A DNA stretch of 13,047 bases from NCBI GenBank assembly GCA_934378195.1, contig CAKRPO010000059.1, positions 1 through 13,047 on the forward strand, read 5' to 3'. This document shows, one piece after another, positions 6,404-13,029 of the stretch. The notes beneath the pieces were generated by a model. It did no database searches. It saw only the letters and a list, made by a program, of their open reading frames with translations, and was not told the DNA's origin. A program made the translations under genes and the position numbers. This stretch comes from an uncultured Blautia sp. GTDB taxonomy: Bacteria; Bacillota; Clostridia; Lachnospirales; Lachnospiraceae. Position 1 is the stretch's first letter, and each line of letters opens with the position of its first letter.

Positions 6404-7819
6404 TTAATACAAAATCTCTTCTTCATCTACTTTATCAGCATTTCGGACAATGTGATCATATCTCGCCAGCCCATATGCTGTATTCTTAGATACGATTGCA
6501 TATTCCTCATTCTGATCCAGTATCTCAATTCTTCGAAATACGGCATATCCCTGATTAATACAGTAAACACCCTCCAATACTCCGACATCACTGACAACAT
6601 AACGACTCTGGTCCTTCTGACTGATAATTACATCGCCTTCTTTGAATGATTTTTCATCCACATAATACAGATATTTTTTCTTACTTTCATCATCTGTATC
6701 CTGGCTGCCATCTTCTATGCTTGCATAAATAGACGGACTCACAAATGTACGCGTCTCATTTCCGCTTTTATCTTTGCCCAGAACCATAAATCCTGTTTCC
6801 TGACTGTCTTCATTCGTTGTCGCATATGTGGACGGAATCAGATAAAACTCTTTTGTTACAATCGATGACAATGGAATCTTAAGCCCTGTAACAGTATTAG
6901 TTACAAGCTCAATCTCCAGAAAACGATCCGACGCATAACGGATCACGCCTTTGTTAAAATCAATTTTACCATATTTGGCTCCATCGATTTCGACAATGCT
7001 GAAATCTCCTGTCTGGGTCATATCATCTTTCAAAAATTTCACACGAACAACCGTACGGTCAGCCAACTTCACAGCCTGCTTTTCACTTAACGGAATCATA
7101 AGACTCCAGTTCTCATCTGCAACCAGTGTATATAGTTTATCTCCGGCAGAAACCGCATCATGTGTTTTCAGATCCGTTTCGTGATACGCATTCTGGTCAA
7201 AATCTTCTGCAGTAAGCGTATCCACCGTTTTGTTTTCATATCCGTCCGTAGAATACAGAACAATTCCATCCTGATCTGCTTTACTTAATGTCTGTCCTCC
7301 ATAACTGACAACACCAGAATCTGAAGATGATCCACTCACACCGGCATACTGAAGGATACTGCCTTCAAGATTATATTTGAAACTATATGTATTATTAAAT
7401 TTACTTGGATTATATCCTTTGGAAAAGCTCAGCATCTGACTGCGGATTGCAGAAAGATCTTCATTGCTCAAATCTGTTGACGTTTCTGTCTTCTGTGAAC
7501 TGCTGATTCCATAAACAACCCCATTGGCATTGACCTTGCTTCCCTCACGGGCATAATAGCTGACATAACCGCCTGTCTCTGCCTTGTAAACCGTCTCTGT
7601 ACGAATTGCAAGTCCTGTATAGGTTTCATTTCTGGACAGTGGCCCTGCAATTACAAGATAGGATTCTATGTTTGAAGAAGTCAGATACAGTACCACACTG
7701 AACAGCATGTAAATAAACAGAACACCAAACAACATCGTTCCGATATTCATACTGAACAAATTTCTAATTTTTTTTAATATTCCTGGATTATCTGTTGAAT
7801 ATTTATCTTTATCAGGCAA
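6404..7819 (-). CDS. HlyD-like single-pass membrane protein heading the sepF operon
   Basis: This 471-residue protein has a basic cytoplasmic N terminus (about 1-25), one strong membrane segment at about 26-47, and an otherwise extracytoplasmic body, so it is probably a signal-anchored protein. It resembles HlyD-type membrane-fusion/adaptor proteins. Two lipoyl-like half motifs are visible, AETGGYVSYYAREGSKV (80-96) and DGIVLYS...AVSAGDKLYTLV (184-233). They are separated by a Ser/Thr/Tyr-rich insert rather than a long coiled coil. A second beta-rich region follows (about 245-330), and it ends in an acidic tail. No transporter ATPase or permease is nearby. The start codon is TTG, with GGAGG 7 bases upstream. 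It is first in the operon and is followed by yggS-sepF. A division or envelope role is inferred from position only. Confidence 0.8.
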   Translation of the reverse strand: MPDKDKYSTDNPGILKKIRNLFSMNIGTMLFGVLFIYMLFSVVLYLTSSNIESYLVIAGPLSRNETYTGLAIRTETVYKAETGGYVSYYAREGSKVNANGVVYGISSSQKTETSTDLSNEDLSAIRSQMLSFSKGYNPSKFNNTYSFKYNLEGSILQYAGVSGSSSDSGVVSYGGQTLSKADQDGIVLYSTDGYENKTVDTLTAEDFDQNAYHETDLKTHDAVSAGDKLYTLVADENWSLMIPLSEKQAVKLADRTVVRVKFLKDDMTQTGDFSIVEIDGAKYGKIDFNKGVIRYASDRFLEIELVTNTVTGLKIPLSSIVTKEFYLIPSTYATTNEDSQETGFMVLGKDKSGNETRTFVSPSIYASIEDGSQDTDDESKKKYLYYVDEKSFKEGDVIISQKDQSRYVVSDVGVLEGVYCINQGYAVFRRIEILDQNEEYAIVSKNTAYGLARYDHIVRNADKVDEEEILY

Positions 7820-7860
7820 AAAAATGCCTCCTTTATTTTCACTAAATTACATACCAGAAT

Positions 7861-7889
7861 ATTGTACCATTTTACCCGCTGTCTGACAA
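7861..7889 (-). promoter_or_regulatory. Sigma-A promoter of the HlyD-like/sepF operon
   Basis: On the minus strand, TTGTCA (7884-7889), exactly 17 bases, then TACAAT (7861-7866). Both hexamers match the consensus at five of six positions. The -10 lies about 40 bases upstream of the TTG start codon and its GGAGG site. It diverges from the lexA promoter, with about 95 bases between the two -35 elements. It likely drives the seven genes down to the pseudouridine synthase, since no terminator is visible within that run. Confidence 0.85.
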
Positions 7890-7910
7890 GGAACAATTTG
7901 CTACCGTATA

Positions 7911-7955
7911 CAGCAACAATAATGTTACTGTTTGAGTGAACAGTAACACAATAAT
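7911..7955. repeat. Palindrome and direct repeats between the divergent promoters
   Basis: A perfect 10-base inverted repeat, TGTTACTGTT (7923-7932) and AACAGTAACA (7939-7948), is separated by six bases. A third copy of the half-site, CAGCAACA (7911-7918), differs at one base. Both plus-strand CAGYAACA copies are followed by ATAAT, at 7911-7923 and 7941-7955, so they also form a direct repeat with a 30-base period. The cluster is centred about 80-85 bases upstream of both predicted start sites. No T-run follows in either direction. It is best read as an operator for an unidentified regulator; a structured element is the alternative. Confidence 0.55.
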
Positions 7956-7962
7956 TTAGTGC

Positions 7963-7974
7963 GAACATATTTTC
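7963..7974 (+). promoter_or_regulatory. SOS (LexA) box 1
   Basis: GAAC-ATAT-TTTC differs at one base from the Firmicutes LexA consensus GAAC-N4-GTTC, and is flanked by C and C/G as in typical sites. It lies immediately upstream of the predicted lexA -35 hexamer, in tandem with a second, weaker box. This is expected for autoregulation of lexA. Confidence 0.75.
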
Positions 7975-7975
7975 C

Positions 7976-7987
7976 GAATATTTGTTT
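7976..7987 (+). promoter_or_regulatory. SOS (LexA) box 2, weaker
   Basis: GAAT-ATTT-GTTT matches six of the eight specified bases of GAAC-N4-GTTC, with flanking C and G. It begins 13 bases after box 1 and overlaps the first two bases of the lexA -35 hexamer, so LexA bound here would block RNA polymerase directly. Confidence 0.6.
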
Positions 7988-8014
7988 GCTATTACGAAAA
8001 AGGTATGTTATACT
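7986..8014 (+). promoter_or_regulatory. Sigma-A promoter of lexA
   Basis: TTGCTA (7986-7991), 17 bases, then TATACT (8009-8014). The start site would be near 8020, giving a leader of about 36 bases that ends in the AGGAGGTG site before the ATG. The -35 overlaps the second LexA box, which fits autorepression. Confidence 0.8.
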
Positions 8015-8056
8015 TTTTTAATAAGCAGAATGATCGTGAATCAGGAGGTGTTCTAT

Positions 8057-8677
8057 ATGTCATATGGCAGAATCAGTAAGAAGCAGCAGGAGATTCTGGA
8101 TTATATAAAAAATGAGATTCTTAACAGAGGATTTCCCCCTGCAGTAAGAGAAATATGTGAGGCCGTCAATCTGAAGTCGACCTCTTCCGTTCACTCCCAT
8201 CTGGAAGCACTCGAGAAGAACGGCTATATAAGAAGAGATGCTACCAAGCCAAGAGCAATCGAAATCATCGATGACAATTTTAATCTTGTCCGCAGAGAAG
8301 TTGTTAACGTTCCGTTAATTGGAACGGTAGCTGCAGGACAGCCTATTCTCGCAGTCGAAAATATTGAAGGATATTTTCCTGTACCGGCAGAATATATGCC
8401 AAACGCCCAGAGCTTTATGCTCAAAGTAAAGGGTGACAGTATGATCAATGCCGGAATCTTTGATGGTGATCAGGTTCTGGTCAGACAGCAGACGTCTGCT
8501 TCCAATGGAGATATTGTTGTTGCTCTGGTAGAAGATTCTGCCACCGTCAAGACTTTTTATAAAGAAGATGGCTATTATCGTCTTCAGCCTGAAAATGATT
8601 CGATGGAACCAATTCTCGTGCATGATAACCTGACGATTCTTGGCAAAGTATTCGGCGTTTTCCGTTTATATCAGTAA
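8057..8677 (+). CDS. lexA: SOS transcriptional repressor LexA
   Basis: LexA represses DNA-damage genes and cuts itself when stimulated by RecA filaments. The 206-residue protein starts at the ATG after AGGAGGTG (six bases). An upstream in-frame ATG at 7982 lies inside the operator/promoter and is rejected. A winged helix-turn-helix spans about 1-70 ([24 protein letters not shown] carries the recognition region). The self-cleavage site is Ala93-Gly94 in GTVAAGQP. The catalytic dyad is Ser128 (KGDSM) and Lys165 (ATVKTF). All key residues are intact, so it should be functional. It is the only plus-strand gene, diverging from the sepF operon and converging on rsfS. Two LexA boxes at its promoter indicate autoregulation. 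Its stop codon lies in the A-tract of the shared terminator. Confidence 0.97.
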   Translation: MSYGRISKKQQEILDYIKNEILNRGFPPAVREICEAVNLKSTSSVHSHLEALEKNGYIRRDATKPRAIEIIDDNFNLVRREVVNVPLIGTVAAGQPILAVENIEGYFPVPAEYMPNAQSFMLKVKGDSMINAGIFDGDQVLVRQQTSASNGDIVVALVEDSATVKTFYKEDGYYRLQPENDSMEPILVHDNLTILGKVFGVFRLYQ

Positions 8678-8726
8678 AAAACGGGGGCATATCATTTGGT
8701 CGATTCTGATATGCTCCCGTTTCTTT
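8676..8726. terminator. Bidirectional terminator between lexA and rsfS
   Basis: A 14-base stem (8681-8694 with 8707-8720, one G-T mismatch that can wobble) encloses a 12-base loop. On the plus strand TTCTTT follows; on the minus strand a run of T follows, from the A-tract 8676-8681 that overlaps the lexA stop codon. It can therefore end both lexA and the convergent rplU-rsfS operon. The 8727-8763 remainder is A/T-rich with nothing else visible. Confidence 0.88.
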
Positions 8727-8763
8727 GGTTTCATTTTGTTTACATAATTATTTTATTGTTAAT

Positions 8764-9120
8764 CTATTTCAAGAATTCAGATGTATCAAGTTCTTTTCCA
8801 TCTCTCCAGATTCTTTCCAGGTCATAGAAAAGGCGATTCTCTTCATCAAATACATGGATGATGAGGTCACCATAATCCATAAGAATCCAGTTGGAATTTC
8901 TCGTTCCTTCAATCTGTTTCGGCTCAAATCCGGCTCTTCCGAGCTGCTCTTCAACATTATCTACAATCGCCTGTACCTGGTTCAGATTACTTCCGCTTGC
9001 AATCACAAAATAATCTGCGATAACAGAAACTTCTCTGATATCGATCACCTTTATGTCCAGTGCTTTTTTGTCGTCAATTGCCTTGCAGGCAATGCTTACC
9101 ATTTCCTGTTCTCTGTTCAT
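8764..9120 (-). CDS. rsfS: Ribosome silencing factor RsfS
   Basis: RsfS (YbeB/Iojap family) binds L14 on the large subunit and blocks subunit joining, lowering translation in starvation and aiding assembly quality control. It has 118 residues. The family fold is seen in KALDIKVIDIREVSVIADYFVIASG (19-43), which contains the DYF-VIASG motif, followed by NQVQAIVDNVEEQL and the conserved C-terminal block with W78, DYGD (82-85), HVF and FYDLERIW (98-105). The start is the ATG at 9120, with GGAAAGGAAG about 9 bases upstream. A longer in-frame reading to 9237 would overlap yqeK and adds non-conserved sequence, so it is rejected. It is the last gene of the operon, 22 bases after yqeK and ahead of the bidirectional terminator. 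Confidence 0.94.
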   Translation of the reverse strand: MNREQEMVSIACKAIDDKKALDIKVIDIREVSVIADYFVIASGSNLNQVQAIVDNVEEQLGRAGFEPKQIEGTRNSNWILMDYGDLIIHVFDEENRLFYDLERIWRDGKELDTSEFLK

Positions 9121-9142
9121 AGAAATCTGCTTCCTTTCCGGA

Positions 9143-9745
9143 TCAGGCTTCTTTTGTATGCTGCCTGTCCTCATGTATCGTTGTATAATAAGCATACGCA
9201 TCCTTGGTTGCAGCATCCACATCATTCGGATTTTCATCCAGATAACTCAGTGTATCTTTCAGAATCTGATACATACATTCGTCCAGATCTTCAAATGCCA
9301 GCCTGCGAATCTCTGCAAGTCTTGGTGCCTTATTCCGTGCCGGTTCAATATAATCCGCAATATAAACGATTTTTTCCAGCATCGTCATATCCGGCTTCCC
9401 GGTTGTGTGATATGTGATTGCAGAAAGAATTTCTTTATCTGTAACATTGTACTTTGCTTTCGCAATATACGCTCCCAGTTTTGCATGAAGAAGAAACGGA
9501 TGCTCTTTTTCAAAATCGCTGACCGGGATATGATGTTCTGCACATATCTTTAATTTCTTTTTGTTTGGAATGCATTTCGCACTGTCATGAAGGAGACCGG
9601 CAACCTGCGCATCTTTCAGATCATAACCATGTACCATAGCAAGTGAAGCACAGGTAAACATGACTCCTAACGTATGCTCGTAGCGGTTTTCATCCAGATA
9701 TTTTGCAAGCTTTTTTTGCATTTTTATAAAATCGTAATCAGACAT
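9143..9745 (-). CDS. yqeK: YqeK-type HD-domain Ap4A hydrolase
   Basis: YqeK proteins are HD-fold hydrolases that cut diadenosine tetraphosphate symmetrically to two ADP, limiting this alarmone-like nucleotide. It has 200 residues, near the family norm. Expected metal ligands are visible: His24, His53-Asp54 in GLLHDSAK, His83, His87 (EHPFLLHAKLG), His113 (ITYHTTGKP) and Asp131 (YIADYIEP). The chain ends in a charged tail. The ATG overlaps the nadD stop by eight bases, with GGGAG about 12 bases upstream, so coupling to nadD is likely. nadD-yqeK-rsfS is a conserved order in Firmicutes. Substrate assignment is from the family. Confidence 0.93.
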   Translation of the reverse strand: MSDYDFIKMQKKLAKYLDENRYEHTLGVMFTCASLAMVHGYDLKDAQVAGLLHDSAKCIPNKKKLKICAEHHIPVSDFEKEHPFLLHAKLGAYIAKAKYNVTDKEILSAITYHTTGKPDMTMLEKIVYIADYIEPARNKAPRLAEIRRLAFEDLDECMYQILKDTLSYLDENPNDVDAATKDAYAYYTTIHEDRQHTKEA

Positions 9746-10385
9746 TACTTTGGTTAACTCCCTCTGTTGTGTGATAAATTTTATTTTTATCTATATAGTC
9801 AATTACTGCATCCGGAACATAATAGCGAAGGCTTTTGCCTTTCTGATGCCATTCCCTCAGCTGCTGACTGGAAATATCTATATTCAATGTATTCAGACTG
9901 ATAAATCGGCCTTTATACAGTTCTGACAGATATTCCATCTGTTTATCAAGCTTTTGCTCCGGCACGTGATCACGTACAGCCGTCACAATCGTACATGTCC
10001 GGCAGATTCTTGCCGGTTCGCGCCATTTTGTAAAATCATACAGAGAATCCGCACCTATGATAAAATAATAATCTGTATCCGGATTTTGTTCTTTTAATGT
10101 TTCAAGAGTATGATAGGTATATGTGAATCCCTTGTCATTCATCTCAATCAATGACAGTTCAAAATGTGGATTCCCGGAAATAGCTCTTTCCACCATAGCT
10201 ACTCTCTGGGCATCTGTAGCTCTTCCGACTCTGTTCTGCTTATGAGGCGGATTTCCTGCCGGCATGAACAGAATTTTATCCAGATTGAGCTGCTCATATG
10301 TTCTCTCACCTAATATAAGATGGCCTATATGGATTGGATCAAACGTTCCTCCCATAATGCCGATTCTCTTACGTCTGGTCTCCAT
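9738..10385 (-). CDS. nadD: Nicotinate-nucleotide adenylyltransferase
   Basis: NadD transfers AMP from ATP to nicotinate mononucleotide, making deamido-NAD in the essential NAD pathway. It has 215 residues. The nucleotidyltransferase signature GGTFDPIHIGH (12-22) carries the HxGH element. MPAGNPPHK (41-49) and FIIGADSLYDFTKW (108-121) form the nicotinate site. ISSQQLR (171-177) corresponds to the ISSTxIR motif, with Gln in place of the usual Thr. The ATG has only a distant GAGAGG (13 bases) upstream; no better start precedes the GGTFDP motif. It follows yhbY by 23 bases and overlaps yqeK by 8. Confidence 0.96.
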   Translation of the reverse strand: METRRKRIGIMGGTFDPIHIGHLILGERTYEQLNLDKILFMPAGNPPHKQNRVGRATDAQRVAMVERAISGNPHFELSLIEMNDKGFTYTYHTLETLKEQNPDTDYYFIIGADSLYDFTKWREPARICRTCTIVTAVRDHVPEQKLDKQMEYLSELYKGRFISLNTLNIDISSQQLREWHQKGKSLRYYVPDAVIDYIDKNKIYHTTEGVNQSNV

Positions 10386-10408
10386 GATTCTCTGTATTCC
10401 TCTCTATA

Positions 10409-10699
10409 TTACGGAAGGACGATTTTTTTCTTATTGTCCTTTCCTTCACGGTAAAGAATGATCTTTCTTCCAATCACCTGTACAACCTGAGAATGTGTTC
10501 TTTCTGCCAGAACCTCTGCCATCTGACGCGGATCATCCAGGCAGTTCTGCAGTACACTGATCTTGATCAATTCTCTTGCAGCAAGTGCTTCATCAACAGC
10601 AGATGTATTTTCCGGTGTAACAGAACCCTTGCCAAGCTGCATGATCGGTTCCATTTTCATTGCAAGACCCTTCAGGTATGCTCTCTGTTTGCTTGTCAT
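10409..10699 (-). CDS. yhbY: CRM-domain RNA-binding protein YhbY
   Basis: This small protein of the YhbY/YqeI family associates with pre-50S particles and is thought to help large-subunit assembly. It has 96 residues, essentially one CRM domain. Family elements are MTSKQRAYLKGLA at the start, the QLGKGSVTP loop (the GxxG-type RNA contact, about 22-30), ALAARELIKISV (39-50), and the C-terminal VVQVIGRKIILYRE (72-85). The ATG has AAAGGT 8 bases upstream. It sits 14 bases after obgE and 23 before nadD. Joining obgE to the yhbY-nadD-yqeK-rsfS set fits a ribosome-assembly operon. Confidence 0.93.
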   Translation of the reverse strand: MTSKQRAYLKGLAMKMEPIMQLGKGSVTPENTSAVDEALAARELIKISVLQNCLDDPRQMAEVLAERTHSQVVQVIGRKIILYREGKDNKKKIVLP

Positions 10700-10713
10700 A
10701 ATCTCAGACCTTT

Positions 10714-12006
10714 CTATTTATAATAATCAAAGTCAAATCCGTACATACGGACAGTATTTCCTTCTTCAATTCCGGCTTTTTCCAGTTCTTCAAGGATACC
10801 ACCCTCTTTCAGGAAACGCTGGAAGAAAGCAAATCCTTTCTCAGAATCCAGATTGGTATATCCAAGCATTTTTTCAATCTTAGGTCCTTCCACAATAAAG
10901 ATATCCGGATCTTCCGGATCTCTTTCAACGGTAAATGGAAGATTTTCGGTAAATAATTCATCTTCCGGGAAGAATTCCTGTTCAAATACGATTCGTTCTG
11001 CCGGAACACTGTCCAGAAGCTCCTTGATTCCATAAAGAAGTTCTTTGAGTCCCTGTCCTGTTACTGCTGAAATCGGATATACTTTAATTCCCTGTGGTTC
11101 AAAGGCTGCTTTAAGGCGGTCGATCGGATTTTCTTCTCCGTCATCAAAAATGCAGTCGATCTTATTTGCTGCGATCAGCTGCGGTCTTGCCGCAATTTCC
11201 GGATTATATGCTTCCAGCTCTTTGTTGATCTTATGGATATCATCTACCGGATCACGTCCTTCTGTGGATGCAGCATCTACAATATGAACGAGAACACGGG
11301 TACGCTCAATATGTCTCAGGAACTCATGTCCCAAACCAACGCCTTCTGATGCACCTTCGATCAGTCCCGGAATGTCCGCAATAACAAATCCGCCATTTGC
11401 AGTGTCTACCACACCAAGATTCGGGCTCAGTGTCGTAAAATGATAGTTTGCAATCTTCGGCTGTGCATTGGTGACTCTGGAAAGGAATGTGGATTTACCA
11501 ACATTTGGAAAGCCTACAAGCCCAACATCCGCGATCACTTTCAGCTCCAGCAGAACTTCCAGCTCCTGTGCCGGCTGTCCAGGCTGTGCAAATTTAGGAA
11601 CCTGCATCGTAGGTGTAGCATAATGCTGGTTTCCTTTGCCTCCACGTCCGCCTTTCAGAACGATCTGACGACGATTTGCGCCAGACATATCTGCAATGAC
11701 CTTGCGTGACTGTGCTTCCATAATGACCGTTCCCTCAGGAACTTTCAGAACTATGTCATCACCATCTGCTCCATGGCAGCGTTTCTTTCCGCCTTCCTGA
11801 CCGTCCTGTGCTTTAAATTTATGTTTATGACGATATTCGCCCAGTGTATTCTGACCTTCATCTACTTCAAAGATCACATCTCCGCCTCTTCCGCCATCTC
11901 CACCGTCAGGACCGCCATTCGGTACATACAGTTCTCGGCGGAAGCTTACATGTCCATCTCCGCCTTTTCCTGAACGGATGATGATTTTTGCTCTGTCTGC
12001 AAACAT
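10714..12006 (-). CDS. obgE: GTPase Obg (CgtA)
   Basis: This essential GTPase acts in 50S subunit maturation and stress/stringent control. It has 430 residues in three domains: the glycine-rich Obg fold (1-157, with GGPDGGDGGRGGDV and GGRGGKGNQHYAT); the G domain (about 158-330) with G1 GFPNVGKST (165-173), switch I TTLSPNLG (191-198), G3 DIPGLIEGAS (211-220), G4 NKID (281-284) and G5 SAVTGQG (313-319); and a C-terminal OCT domain (about 355-430) ending MYGFDFDYYK. The OCT domain is the Firmicutes type and distinguishes it from the E. coli form. The ATG has AAAGGAG six bases upstream. It lies 92 bases after rpmA across a hairpin with a T-rich tail, so its level may be set lower than the ribosomal proteins. 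Confidence 0.97.
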   Translation of the reverse strand: MFADRAKIIIRSGKGGDGHVSFRRELYVPNGGPDGGDGGRGGDVIFEVDEGQNTLGEYRHKHKFKAQDGQEGGKKRCHGADGDDIVLKVPEGTVIMEAQSRKVIADMSGANRRQIVLKGGRGGKGNQHYATPTMQVPKFAQPGQPAQELEVLLELKVIADVGLVGFPNVGKSTFLSRVTNAQPKIANYHFTTLSPNLGVVDTANGGFVIADIPGLIEGASEGVGLGHEFLRHIERTRVLVHIVDAASTEGRDPVDDIHKINKELEAYNPEIAARPQLIAANKIDCIFDDGEENPIDRLKAAFEPQGIKVYPISAVTGQGLKELLYGIKELLDSVPAERIVFEQEFFPEDELFTENLPFTVERDPEDPDIFIVEGPKIEKMLGYTNLDSEKGFAFFQRFLKEGGILEELEKAGIEEGNTVRMYGFDFDYYK

Positions 12007-12048
12007 ATGTCGCTCCTTTATGAAATAATTCTGAACTAATTTTTAATC

Positions 12049-12083
12049 TAAAGAAAGGCTCCAAACCTGAACGATTTGAAGCC
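12049..12083 (-). terminator. Hairpin with T-rich tail between rpmA and obgE
   Basis: On the minus strand GGCTTCAAA pairs with TTTGGAGCC (nine pairs, one G-U) around a nine-base loop, followed by TTTCTTT. It starts 15 bases after the rpmA stop. It may be a partial terminator that lowers read-through into obgE, or a 3' stabilising stem. I see no convincing sigma-A promoter in the 42 bases between it and obgE, so obgE probably depends on read-through. Confidence 0.7.
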
Positions 12084-12098
12084 TCACGCTGAACTTGA

Positions 12099-12386
12099 TT
12101 ATTCTGCCTCTACCGGAACGATAGAAACCTGTTTCTTATCGCGTCCTTTTCTGGTGAATCTTACTACACCATCTGTCAGTGCAAATAATGTATAATCTTT
12201 ACCACAGCCTACATTTTCACCTGGGTGAATCTTTGTTCCACGCTGTCTGTAAAGGATGTTTCCAGCTTTAACAAACTGTCCGTCTGCTCTTTTGGCACCT
12301 AATCTCTTGGATTCGGAGTCACGGCCGTTCTTTGTAGAACCAACACCTTTTTTATGTGCGAATAACTGAAGGTTCATTTTCATCAT
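12099..12386 (-). CDS. rpmA: 50S ribosomal protein L27 (precursor with cleavable N terminus)
   Basis: L27 sits near the peptidyl-transferase centre, where its flexible N terminus approaches the tRNA 3' ends. It has 95 residues. Unlike E. coli L27, it carries the Firmicutes extension MMKMNLQLF before [21 protein letters not shown]. By comparison with Staphylococcus aureus, the protease Prp should cut after Phe9, exposing Ala-His-Lys-Lys-Gly. The core [21 protein letters not shown] is intact. The ATG has GGAGGTG upstream at about 7 bases; two further in-frame ATGs lie just inside, so the exact first Met is slightly uncertain. The gene starts four bases after the prp stop. Confidence 0.96.
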   Translation of the reverse strand: MMKMNLQLFAHKKGVGSTKNGRDSESKRLGAKRADGQFVKAGNILYRQRGTKIHPGENVGCGKDYTLFALTDGVVRFTRKGRDKKQVSIVPVEAE

Positions 12387-12390
12387 GTCG

Positions 12391-12711
12391 TTACACCTCC
12401 CTGACTTTTACTTTTAAATAACGTTTAGAATAACTATTCTCAATTTCTGTCAGTCCGAGAACAAGAGAATCCATCAAAAGAGTTCCCTCTTTTGTAACAG
12501 GTTTCACGAAAGAGAAAGAAACAAATCCATCACTCTCTTCTGCCTGAATCTGATCTCCTGTCAGCTGTTCCAGGGAATTCACCGTATTGATTATCAGAGC
12601 AGAGACAGCGGCACATATAATGTCGTATCCCTCTTCTGCATATCCGGCATGCCCTTTGGATGTAAAACTGACATATGAATTGTTCTTCTTACTGACTGTC
12701 ACTGTAATCAT
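12391..12711 (-). CDS. prp: Ribosomal-processing cysteine protease Prp
   Basis: Prp removes the N-terminal extension of L27, a step essential in S. aureus. It has 106 residues. The catalytic His21 is in [13 protein letters not shown] (18-30), and the nucleophile Cys33 is in IICAAVSAL (31-39); this His-x11-Cys spacing is the family signature. The rest is a small alpha/beta domain. It lies between rplU and rpmA, the invariant context for Prp (YsxB in B. subtilis), with its substrate encoded four bases downstream. The ATG lies 12 bases after the rplU stop and has only a weak GGTG ahead of it, so its translation is probably coupled to rplU and held below the ribosomal proteins. Confidence 0.95.
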   Translation of the reverse strand: MITVTVSKKNNSYVSFTSKGHAGYAEEGYDIICAAVSALIINTVNSLEQLTGDQIQAEESDGFVSFSFVKPVTKEGTLLMDSLVLGLTEIENSYSKRYLKVKVREV

Positions 12712-12723
12712 GCAAACACCAGA

Positions 12724-13029
12724 TTAAGCGTTGATCTTTTCGATTTTAACTTTTGTAAACTGCTGTCTGTGACCGTTTTTCTTGTGATATCCAGTTTTTC
12801 TTTTGTATTTGTAAACGATAACTTTTTTAGCTTTTCCGTTTTCAACTACAGAAGCGGTAACACTGGCATTAGCTACATCAGCTCCAACTTTTAAACCTTC
12901 GTTGCTAACTGCAAGAACGTTATCAAAAGTAACGGTTTCACCAGCTTCAACACCGAGCTTTTCAACTCTGATTACGTCGCCCTCGGCAACTTTGTACTGT
13001 TTACCACCTGTTGCAATAATTGCGTACAT
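12724..13029 (-). CDS. rplU: 50S ribosomal protein L21
   Basis: L21 is an early-binding large-subunit protein that contacts 23S rRNA. The 101-residue product starts [14 protein letters not shown], the standard N terminus. It has [15 protein letters not shown] (a short beta-barrel) and ends with the basic [21 protein letters not shown] segment. I chose the ATG at 13029, with AGGAGG 8 bases upstream; an in-frame GTG at 13038 overlaps that site and is rejected. It heads the visible operon. Any L21 leader RNA and the promoter lie beyond the right edge of the window, so regulation cannot be judged. Confidence 0.97.
   Translation of the reverse strand: MYAIIATGGKQYKVAEGDVIRVEKLGVEAGETVTFDNVLAVSNEGLKVGADVANASVTASVVENGKAKKVIVYKYKRKTGYHKKNGHRQQFTKVKIEKINA

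Noticed and set aside
7923..7948. Reading the 10-base palindrome as a rho-independent terminator
   Set aside because: It is not GC-rich, has no T-run on either side, and lies upstream of both divergent promoters, where no transcript needs to end.
7982..8056. N-terminal extension of LexA to an upstream in-frame ATG
   Set aside because: This stretch holds the promoter hexamers and part of an SOS box, and LexA normally begins at [11 protein letters not shown], which has a strong AGGAGGTG site.
9121..9237. N-terminal extension of RsfS to an upstream in-frame ATG
   Set aside because: It would overlap yqeK by about 95 bases, adds non-conserved sequence, and the ATG at 9120 has a proper purine-rich site ahead of it.
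8725..9417. A 230-codon open frame on the plus strand
   Set aside because: It is antisense to rsfS and yqeK, both clearly conserved proteins. Its translation has no family motif and its start has no ribosome binding site.
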